64,000 bases of DNA from Parus major (taxonomy: Eukaryota > Chordata > Aves > Passeriformes > Paridae): the NCBI RefSeq assembly GCF_001522545.3, contig NC_031769.1, positions 25,876,100 to 25,940,099 on the forward strand. Reading direction: 5' to 3'. The notes under the pieces are model-generated. The model had not been told where the DNA came from. It saw only the letters and a list, made by a program, of their open reading frames with translations, and ran no database searches. The first letter of the stretch is position 1. Every line of letters begins with the position of its first letter. The translations under genes were made by a program, and so were the position numbers. Positions 25,592 through 34,256 of this stretch are shown here, one piece after another.

Positions 25592-25870
25592 TGTCATGTT
25601 TTAAGCCCAGCTGGAAACAGATCACCACACAGCCTCTTACTCATCCTCCTTCTCCCTTCCCTACAACCCAGTGGAATGGGGAGGAGAACCAAAGTAAAAA
25701 TTGCGGATTGAGATAAGAGTTTAATAAGGAAAGCAAAATCCATACATGCAAGCAAAGGAAAACAAGGAATTAAACTGCTTCCCATAGGCAGTGTTCAGCC
25801 ATCACCAGGAGAGCAGGGCTCCATCAAATGTAGTAGCTACTTGGGAAGACAAATGCCATCATGTAAACAG
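25592..25870 (-). mobile_element. ERVL-type solo LTR, 3' portion (split by CR1)
   Basis: Read on the minus strand this is the end of the same LTR family as at 12.3 kb: GGCATTTGTCTTCCC, GGTGATGGCTGAACACTGCC, a TTATTAAACTCTTATCTCAA block and a final AACATGACA. It ends in CA at 25592. The remaining LTR half lies at 27845-28152, on the far side of a CR1 inserted in the same orientation. Together the two parts make an LTR of about 587 bp. There is no internal retroviral region, so this is a solo LTR, probably left by LTR-LTR recombination. Confidence 0.88.
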
Positions 25871-27844
25871 CAGAATTCACTGAATGACTAGATTGGAGGA
25901 GACCTCCAAGATCATCGAGTCCAGCCTCTGCCCTAACACCACAACTAAACCATGGCACCGAGTGCCATATCCAGTCTTTTTTTAAACACATCCAGGGATG
26001 GTGACTCCACCACGTCCCTGGGCAGACCATTCCACTACTTTATTATTCCTTCCATGAAAAACCTTTTCCTAGTATCCAACCTGTATTTCCCTTGATGCAG
26101 CTTAAGACTGTGTCCTCTCATTCTGTCAGTTGTTGCCTGGAGAAAGAGACCAGCCCCCACTTGACTACAACCATCTCTCAGGGAGTTGTAGAAATTGGTA
26201 AGGTCACCTCTGAGTCTCCTTTTCTCCAGGCTAAACAACTCCATCTCTCTCAGCTGTTCCTCACAGGGTTTGTGTTCCAAGCCCCTCACCAGCCTCGTTG
26301 CCTCCTCTGGACACATTCAAGCATCCCAATGTCCTTCTCAAACTGAGGGCCCAGAACTGGACACAGCACCAGGTGCAGCCTCAACAGTGCTGAGTACAGG
26401 GAGAGAATGACCCCCTTGGTCCTGCTGGCCACACTATTCCTGATACAGGCCAGGAGCCATTGGCCTTCTTGGCCAGTAGGGCACAGGGCTGGCTCAGGTT
26501 CAGCTGGCTGTCACCAGCACCCCCAGGTCCCTTTCTGCGGGGGCACTGTCCAGCCACACCATCCCCAGCCTGTAACATTGCAGGGGTTTACTGTGGATAA
26601 AATGCAGGACTCAACACCTTGACCTATTAAACTTCATCCATTAGACTCTACCCATCCTTCCAACCATTCCAGGTCTCTCTGCAGAGCCCTCCTACCTTCC
26701 AACAGATCAACACATGGTCACAGCTTAGTGTCATCTGAAAATCTACTAATAAAGGACTCAATGCCCTCATCCATGTCATCAATAAAAATATTGATCAGGA
26801 CTGGCCCCAGCACAGACTCCTGAGGGACACCACTGGTGACTGGCCCCCAGCTGGATGCAGCACCACTCACCACCACTCTGGGCCCAGCATCCAGCCAGTT
26901 CCTAACCCAGCACAGAGTGCTCCTGTCCGAGCTGTTGGCTGCCTGCTGTTCCAGGAGTGTGCTGTGGGAAACAGTGTCAAGGGCCTTGCTGAAGTCCAGA
27001 CAACATCCACAGCCTTTCTCACATCCACCAGGTGGGTCAGCTGGTCATAAAAGGAGATCAGGTTGGTCAAACACGACCTACCCCTGCTAAACCCACACTG
27101 GCTTGGTCTGATACCCTGGCGATGCTGTAAGTGCTGTGTGATGACACTCAGTATAAACTACTGAGTTCCATTACCTTACTGGGCACTGAGGTCAGGCTGA
27201 CTGGCCTGTAATTACCAGGATCCTCCTTCCCACCCTTTTTGTGAATGGGTGTCACACTGGCCAGCTTCCAGTCATCTGGAACCTCACCAGTGAGCCAGGA
27301 CTGTTGGTAAATGATGGAGAGTGGTTTCACAAGCTCATCTGCCATCTCCCTCATCACCCTGGGATGGATCCCATCTGGCCCAATGATTTATGAACATCCA
27401 AGTGGCTCAGCAGTTCTCTGACTGCCTCCTCCTGGATGACAGGGGGACAATTCTGCTCCCTGATACCATCTACCAACCTAGGAGGACAGTTTTCCTTAGG
27501 ACAAGCCATCTTCCCACTAAAGACTGAAGCAAAGAAGGCATTGAGCACCTCCGCCTTCTCCTCATCTGCTGTTACTAAGTTCCTTCCCTCATCCAATAAG
27601 GAACAAAGGTTGGCATTACCCTTCCTTTTGTCATTAATATTTTTGTAAAAACATTTTTTATTATCCTTTAGAAAAGTTGCCAATTTAAGTTCAAACTGAG
27701 CTTTAGCCTCCCTAATTTTTTTTCTTATATGCTCTAGCAGCTCCTTTAAATACTTCCTGAGAGACCTGACCCTCCTTCCAAAGATGATACATCCTCTTTT
27801 TTATTTCTAAGCTCCTTCAAAACCTCGTTGCCCATCCAGGCTGG
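25871..27844 (-). mobile_element. CR1 LINE, about 2 kb, 5'-truncated, inserted in the LTR
   Basis: This is the longest CR1 copy in the window. From its 5' end (high coordinates) it encodes the region between endonuclease and RT (ADEEKAEVLNAFFASVFSGK near 27500), the first RT blocks (EVPDDWKLASVTPIHKKGG and NYRPVSLTSVPSKVME, about 27180-27300), [13 protein letters not shown] (about 27040), and FSDDTKL at 26741-26721, where the catalytic Asp pair is still present. The C-terminal part ([20 protein letters not shown], then RRLRGDL) and the 3' UTR follow, ending in a short ATTCAGTGAATTCTG-type tail at 25871. Frameshifts at about 27355, 26990 and 26430 break the frame. It lacks the endonuclease domain and ORF1, so it cannot move by itself. 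Confidence 0.95.
26343..26474 (-). repeat. 132-bp tract nearly identical to 31931-32062
   Basis: Within the CR1, these 132 bases match the reverse complement of 31931-32062 at 130 positions; the two differences lie at about 26384 and 26460. Just outside, matching drops: about 17 of 23 on the lower side and about 25 of 33 on the upper side by hand comparison. Both copies share the same apparent one-base deletion (GGCTCCTGG, against GGCATCCTGG expected for the CR1 frame). This looks like a conversion tract. Confidence 0.8.
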
Positions 27845-28152
27845 ACGTTTGCCATGTTAAATGTTGCTCTTTGTTCCCCACTGCTTTGTATACCATGCAT
27901 GATATCACAAAGTATGGAATATCCCTTTGGTCTGTTGGGGTCACCTGTCCCAGCTGTCTCATATCTGTCTCCCATGAAACCCTAATTTCCTTGCCAGTGT
28001 GGCAATACGAAAAGAAGAAAAGGCTTTGGCTCTGTGTAAGCCCTGCACAGCAATAACAAAAACATCTTCATTTTATTCGGCACAAATCCAAAACATAGCC
28101 TATACTAACCCCTGAGAAGAAAATTAACTCTACCCCAGCTGAAACCAGCACA
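27845..28152 (-). mobile_element. ERVL-type solo LTR, 5' portion (split by CR1)
   Basis: On the minus strand the part starts TGTGCTGGTTTCAGCTGGGG at 28152, followed by GTAGAGTTAATTTTCTTCTC, the GACCAAAGGGATATTCCATA block and a degenerate TATA region (GGTATACAAAG). It stops where CR1 begins at about 27845. Its block order matches the 12.3-kb LTR, and the missing half is found at 25592-25870. The TG start here and CA end at 25592, plus GAAGG on both outer sides, identify one original insertion. Confidence 0.88.
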
Positions 28153-28157
28153 GAAGG
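28153..28157. repeat. target-site duplication GAAGG, right copy
   Basis: Five bases identical to 25587-25591, directly adjoining the LTR start. See the left copy. Confidence 0.8.
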
Positions 28158-29499
28158 AAAGGAGGTGGGGAGACAAACCTACATACATGACTACTGCATC
28201 AAGAAATTTGTTTCAAGCAGAATGATGGTGATTTTAACCCTACTTCAGACCATATCCTATTATAGCCAATTGTATATTATTTTTCCCAACTCCAAAATGT
28301 AAAACAAATGTAAAATGAGAAGAATAAGGGCCTCTACCATGAGACCCTTCTTATCACTCTATTGTCTGCATAAATTATACTCAGAAGAGCTTTTCAAATT
28401 TCTCTTGCATTTTAAGAACATCCCACCACAAAAATATTTTGCAGCTAGCACTGAATTAAATCCATTGTGGTTTCCTGTGACACTGATGAAGGAATTGTGT
28501 GCTATGTTTTCATGACAAACACATCATTAGTGTACATACATTTAAGCTGATTATTTCATTCAGCAAGAAGGGACATTAGGGTTAGAATGATACAAAAGCA
28601 CAAATCACACTTGATGTTTCCCAAATACCAAGCTTTGTGTGATCCAATCAAGATTTCATCAAATGTTTTATTAAACTCAGTCACGCTAGCCTTGCTGAAG
28701 CCAGATGATCTCTTATTATCAACTAGGAGTAAATTACATTCATTTTTGAACTGAATTTCAATGAAACTCTTCCTAAAATACTTGGAAGCTAGAAGGGGGT
28801 TAACTTATAAAACCACAAAATTGCTACTGTGTTTTTCCCTAGAAATGAAATGGTAAGCAGAGAAAATCAGCATTGTAAATATTACTGATCACAAGAAAAT
28901 TGAAGAGTACGATATTAGCAATATATGGTATGATCACTAATCACTAAAAGAAATTCACTCTGATTTACTCCTCATTTGTATTACAAAATGTATCATTTTA
29001 ATTTGAAACAAACAATAAGAAAATGATTCCTGACTAGGGAGATAAATTGCATGTTAGTAAACAGCATAAAAAATGCGGCATGTTTCCTCCATATAAAAGT
29101 TACGTATTCCATCTTTTATATGTAAGATGAACAGGGGAAAGACCTAAATATACGTAATTCAAAAGCACAAGTGAACCTCCCATTGAGAGGGTGAGAAAGA
29201 AAATGCTGAAAAGAGGAGCATCTGCTGCAGGTTTTTCTGAAATGGACCCTATGTAAAGAGTAACATGTGCTAGATGAAGTGTGTCAAAGGCAGAAAGAGT
29301 CTTGCCTGTCCACTGAACCCCTAATTCTACACCTGAGGTACGCTGAGTGGAGGAATGGCTCTCATAACCTGAAGATAAAATAATTTTTAATCAAGGGAGA
29401 AAGGGTATTTCTAAATTCTGTAATGTTCACTCCTGAAGTGGAAATCACAGCATTAATTTAGCTGAAAGTACAATTGTAAGAATCCTACTTTAGAAACTA
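28158..29499. other. single-copy AT-rich DNA, no gene seen
   Basis: Only short chance frames; no repeat family or RNA gene recognised. Confidence 0.7.
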
Positions 29500-30300
29500 C
29501 TTTAAAAAGTACAGAACAATGCACAATGGGGTAGGGATCCAGCTCTCTGAGGCATGTGTGAGGGCAGAACATGTCTTTCCTGTCTTTGTCTGCTCCTGTC
29601 TCTGAGCCTGGTTTTCATCACTCTGTTCACGCCAATTAAACCCTTTAGCAGGCACTGGTAATGCACAACTCAAGCCACATGTCAGTCAGGTAAGATAATG
29701 TGTTTACAATTGCTTCCTAGACCAGCTGATTGTATTTAGCTTGGCATACTACATTGGGCACACCTGGCATGACTGGCATAGCAGGGCTCACCTGCTTGGG
29801 AGGAGGCCACGAACCACACAGTGCTGTTATCAGGAGGAAAAGGAGGGCCAGAGGTGTGATGAGACACCAAGGAGCCACTCTTGGGGAGACCCATTGGAGG
29901 CCCATAGCAGGAGATGTGCTTCTGGGAGGAGGCACTTTGTGTAGAAGAGGAATACCCTGATGGAGAGTGGCCTGACCCATGGGGAAACAGGGAAACCCCA
30001 GGGGACTGCAGCCCATAAGGGCAAGTGCTGGAGACTGTACACTGAGAAGCACAGATGAGAGAGGATGCCTGGTACAGAGCAAGTAGCAGCAGTGAGAAAC
30101 TCTTACACACCACTCCCACTTCCTGCATGGCACTTTCATGGAAAGAATGAATGGAAAATGGAATGAATGAAATAGGAAGTGTGATGGTCTGTGTTTAACC
30201 CACAGTGAAAATGAGTAAGCTGATAGAAGAAAGGGGTCAGGAGAGGTGCTCAGCTTAAGTGGGGCCCAGGAAGTGGGGGAATAAAGGTGCTTAACTGTTT
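29500..30300. other. unclassified GC-richer block with overlapping minus-strand frames
   Basis: The block is clearly GC-richer than both flanks. Two overlapping minus-strand frames (29717-30139, 140 codons; 29736-30128, 130 codons) and short plus-strand frames span it; none resembles a known domain. Purine-rich phrases such as GGGGACTGCAGCCCAT and GGAGACCCATTGGAGG recall the leader-like sequence of bird ERVL relatives. TGTGATGGTCTGTGTTTAAC at 30180 vaguely recalls an LTR edge. My best guess is old endogenous-retrovirus-related DNA, but this is not established. A GAATG-rich short repeat lies at 30145-30172. Confidence 0.35.
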
Positions 30301-31387
30301 ATGTCTTCTGTTTTTACCTCAATTACAGATCAGTGATTAGAAATTTACACTAAGGGAATGAATTCAACTAAATGTGAGTTCCCTGAAGGAAGTCTATTTT
30401 TTTCTGCAATGCATCAGTAAGTACTTACATTTTTTTTAGGAGTTTCGTTGTCATTCAGTTGATTAGATTCATCAGACAGAGGATATATTACTGCATTATC
30501 AGCTTAATTGTTACTATTAGTCTTCCCCTGGAAGAGGTCTGATGTATGACTAATTTTAAATATATACTCAAGTGAAACATATGGCCCTGATAACTACAGC
30601 AGATATTCGGGACTGTTTGCTCTTCATTCTTTTGTTTACATTATTTTGCAAGAGTTCTACATTTTTACAGTGGATACAATCCTAGAAGTATGTCTTGCTT
30701 CTCAAATACCAGATTGTACACAGCATCACATACTTCCAGCACCGTGTTCAAACCCTTAACTGCAAATTGGAAATTTAAACTGGGCACTTATTTGGAAATG
30801 GAGTGTAAAGAATGAAAGAGAAGGAGATGTCTGAATTGAAATAGTGTTATTAATGAGTAGCTGATAGGCCACAAAACATTTTCTATCCCAGTACATTGAA
30901 TCATTCAGGTAGGGAAAAAGAAAGCAGTCATTCTGACTCTTACTGCAGTATGACCACTCTTAGATATGGCTTCTTAAAGCACAGATCATTCCAAGACTAA
31001 CACCTCAGTAGGTTGAGACCACAGCTTCTCTAATAATCTAATACAGCAGTTACAGCAAATTGACAGGAAAGTGGCAAGGAAATAATAATTTATTAAAAAG
31101 GAGGTCAGTGCAGTTTCTCTCAATAGTGATTAAAACAAACAAAAAAACCAAATATTACATGGTGTTTAAGAACCAAAATTCTTTTCCTTTCAAAATGCGA
31201 AGAGTTTAATTAGACAACCAGATGAAGAAACAGATGCATAATTTATATTTTGATAGACATTACAAAACAATAGAATTACATTGGGAATTTCTAGTGTCAA
31301 AATTTTGCCAGCATATCTTATTATTTATTACTTCCTCAAGGAAGACTGAGGACTTGTAATATGTCATTGACCAAGCTGTCCAAATAT
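30301..31387. other. single-copy AT-rich DNA, no gene seen
   Basis: No supported feature; A-rich runs near 31138-31148. Confidence 0.7.
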
Positions 31388-32529
31388 CTCCTTTTATGAG
31401 CAGATGACACTTTGGTGGCTGAGAGGAGTGCTATGGATGACTAGAGTGGATACCTGGACTTCAGCTTTGACACAGCACACTCCTGGAAAAGCCCACAGCT
31501 TGGGCATTTTCATTCACCCCTGGGTTAAGAACTGGCTGGACAGCCAAGCCCAGAGACCAGTGATAAATGATGTTCCATCCACTCACTGATGGTGTCCCCC
31601 AGGGATCAGGGTTGAGGCCCATCCTGTTTAATATCTTAAGTGATGATCTGGATGAGGGGACTAAGTCCTCCATCAGTAAATTTGCACATAACAGCAAGTC
31701 CTGGAGTGCAGGAGGTCTCTGCAGAGGGACCTGGACCAGCTGTATAGATGGGCCAAATCCAACAATATGAGGTTTAGCGAGACCACGTGCCAGCTCTTGC
31801 ACTTTGGTCACAACAACCCTGTGCAGCACTACAAGCTGGGCACAGAGTGGCTGGACAGGTCCCAGCTGGAAAGGGACCTGGGGGTGCTGATGGACAGCAG
31901 ACTGAACATGAGTCAGCTCTGTGCCCTGGTGGCCAAGAAGGCCAGTGGCTCCTGGCCTGTATCAGGAATAGTGTGGCCAGCAGGACCAAGGGGGTCATTC
32001 TCTCCCTGTACTCAGCACTGGTGAGGCTGCACCTGGTGCTGTGTCCAGTTCTGGGCCCTCAGTTCAGGAAGGACATTTTGATGCCCAAACACACCCAGAG
32101 AAGGGTGACAAGGCTGGTGAAGGGTCTGGGATAGAAGGCTGGGAACTGGGCTTGTTTAGCATGAAGAAAAGGAGACTCAGGGGTGACTTTATCACTCTCT
32201 ACAACTGCCTAAAAGGAGGCTGTAGCCAGGTGGAGGTTGTTCTTTTCTCCCAGGCAACCAGTGACAGCACAAGAGGAGACAGTCTAAGGTTGCATCGAGG
32301 GAAGTTTAGGAAGGACATTAGGAAAACATTCTTCACAGAAAGAGTGATTGGGCACTGGAATGGGCTGCCCAGGAAGGTGGTGAAGTCACTGTCCCTGGCG
32401 GGGTTTAAAAAAACACTGGATGTGGCACTTAGTGTCATGTTCTTGTTTACAGTGTGGTGTTAGGTCATAACTTGAACTTGATGATCCCAAATTTCTTTTC
32501 CAACCTAGTTAATTCTGTGGTTCTGTGAA
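31388..32529 (+). mobile_element. CR1 LINE fragment with dead RT active site
   Basis: It begins in the RT domain (TTTTATGAGCAGATGACAC, FYEQMT) and runs through DGVPQGSGLRPILFNIL (about 31588-31640) to the catalytic block. There the expected F-A-D-D reads F-A-H-N (31681-31692, TTTGCACATAAC), so both Asp residues are lost. It continues with CQLLHFGHNNP, LERDLGVLMDSRLNMSQLC and the RRLRGDF region, then the 3' UTR (TTGAACTTGATGATCC) and the tail TTCTGTGGTTCTGTG ending at about 32529. Frameshifts at about 31440 and 31970 break the ORF. It faces the 25.9-27.8-kb CR1 in inverted orientation and shares a 132-bp near-identical tract with it. Confidence 0.95.
31931..32062 (+). repeat. 132-bp tract nearly identical to 26343-26474 (inverted)
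   Basis: Partner of the tract in the minus-strand CR1: 130 of 132 positions agree. In both, [16 protein letters not shown] is read in the upstream frame because of the same shared one-base deletion. Beyond both edges the two elements return to roughly three-quarters identity by hand comparison. Confidence 0.8.
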
Positions 32530-32835
32530 ATAAATGGGAGGACCTGGAAGTCCTGATCAGGCATGTGATTTTTTGCTGAACAGAAATTCTCAAAACCTTA
32601 CATGAGAATCTCTCATAGATAGCCAGTATCAGATTATTACTTCTCTTAACATATGAGTTAAGAGTAGATATGGGATATGAGTAGACTATGCTCTCATTTG
32701 TCTCTTTAAGGTTTTCTCACTATTTTGTACTAAAATATTAGAAGATTAAACATAGCATAACCTCAAACTGGGGCACTGTTATGAAAAGAGTCTGTTTTTT
32801 CATGACAAAAAATCCCAGTTCCACATACACCCAAT

Positions 32836-33228
32836 GATAAGAATGATTTGGGTTGGAAGGAACTTTCTAAAGATCATAATGTCCAGCCCCTCTGGCAGGG
32901 CAGGGCAGAGACATCTCTCACTGCACCAGGTTAATCAAGCCCAATCCAACCCTACCATGAGTGTCTCCAGGGATGGGGAATGGGCCATGAGGAATCCACA
33001 AGTGGTCTGGACTGCTTCTTCCAAGGTCTTGTCACCTTTATTGCACAGAATTTCTTCCTTATACCCAATCTAAATCTATCCTCTTTAAGACCATTACCCC
33101 TTGTCCTATCACTACAGACCCTGGCATAAACTCTTCTTCCGTCATTCTTATAAGCCCTCTTTAAGTATTGAAAGACTGCAATAAGGTCTTCCCAAGCCTT
33201 CTCTTTTCCAGGCTGGACCTAGAAAGAA
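32836..33228 (-). mobile_element. CR1 LINE 3' end, short fragment
   Basis: On the minus strand it runs from CCAGCCTGGAAAAGAGAAGG through GGTAATGGTCTTAAAGAGG and AGGAAGAAATTCTGTGCAAT to the 3' UTR end (TTCCAACCCAAATCATTCTT). This is the last RT codons plus 3' UTR only. Its 3' end lies 307 bp beyond the 3' end of the plus-strand copy at 31388-32529, so the two are tail to tail. It belongs to a different subtype from that neighbour, judging by its 3' UTR words. Confidence 0.9.
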
Positions 33229-33272
33229 CCTAAAAAAGTCTACCCTATGCAATAGACTTGTTTGAATGATAG

Positions 33273-33325
33273 TTTTTTTGGGGTTTTTTTTTTTTTTTTT
33301 TTTTTTTGGAGGGGGGGACAGGGGG
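33273..33325 (+). repeat. T-run / G-run low-complexity tract
   Basis: T7, G4, T24 (33284-33307), GGAG7, ACA, G5 in direct succession. The G runs are long enough to take part in a quadruplex, although the T24 loop makes a single classical one unlikely. It lies 45 bp past the truncated 5' edge of a CR1. Confidence 0.9.
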
Positions 33326-34160
33326 CATTTATTTGTTGTTGATTTATTTAAATGTTACTAACAGTTTGACAAAATACTGTGAACATTCCCACTCTTTTAT
33401 TTCTTCAAATAACAGCTTAACTCATTAAATATGAGTGAGTTTATAATTCTTCCCTCTCTAGATACTATGATAAAGGCATAAATATTGACTGCAAACTTGT
33501 AGTGACTGTATGAGTCCTTTGATGACCACTGACATGATGTGAAAAAGATAATTCTCTGAGGATGGATGATTCCCAGAAAGTCAAATGTGGGTAATGGTAG
33601 CACTTCCACAGAGATAAGGTGAAGGGTAGGCAGCAGGGTGGAAAAAAAGCAGGACATTAAGTGGAGCTGATACTGAAGCAGATGTTGCAGGGTCTGATAC
33701 TCTGTGTAGTTACTCAAAACACTGGGTACAAATCTCCTGGAAGCAGGTAAAGTAATATACCCACTCTCTACAAGGAGTTGGAAAGCTTCCTGTGCTCAGT
33801 GGTAGCCAAGCTCAGTCTATCATCACAGGCAAAGGAGTACAATAATCTCACCTCATGGCTGAGACTCATGCTGCTAAATACAAATTTTATACTATGGGAC
33901 TTCCTTTCATTTGTTTTTAGCAGTGAATCTGAGCAAAAAGTAAAGGTAACACATTACTTCTGGCAAAGAAAGGTTGTTGCCTGTCTCAGATGTATTTGTG
34001 ACTGCTATTTGCGACTAAGTACATGAAACAAAATTAGTTCTGTTTGCCTGACAATGTGAGATGCTCCATATGTTATACATTTCTGAATTCCACACTGAAT
34101 TTGTCAAGCATACAAAATACAAGTGTGTTTTTTTTGTCAAGACACAGCTATACAGGTGTA
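33326..34160. other. single-copy AT-rich DNA, no gene seen
   Basis: A 106-codon minus-strand frame (33397-33717) and an 82-codon plus-strand frame (33778-34026) do not resemble known proteins. Confidence 0.65.
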
Positions 34161-34178
34161 CACACACACACACACACA
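34161..34178. repeat. (CA)9 microsatellite
   Basis: Nine uninterrupted CA units, directly abutting the palindrome described next. Confidence 0.95.
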
Positions 34179-34256
34179 GATTAGAGAGAAGCAGTTTCTT
34201 AGATTAGAGAGTTCTGACTCTAATCTAAGAAACTCTCTAATCTAAGAAACTGCTTC
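34179..34256. repeat. perfect 26-bp inverted repeat with 17-nt spacer
   Basis: The left arm (34188-34213, starting GAAGCAGTTTCTTAGATT) is the exact reverse complement of the right arm (34231-34256). In addition GATTAGAGAG occurs as a direct repeat at 34179 and 34202, and CTCTAATCTAAGAAA is repeated at 34218 and 34235. So the locus carries nested direct and inverted copies of the same two short words. This fits a replication template-switch product. A transcript would fold into a strong hairpin. Confidence 0.93.

Noticed and set aside
27148..27683. Apparent reverse transcriptase gene fragments as possible retron or host RT
   Set aside because: Order, sequence and flanks are those of a 5'-truncated CR1 LINE with frameshifts.
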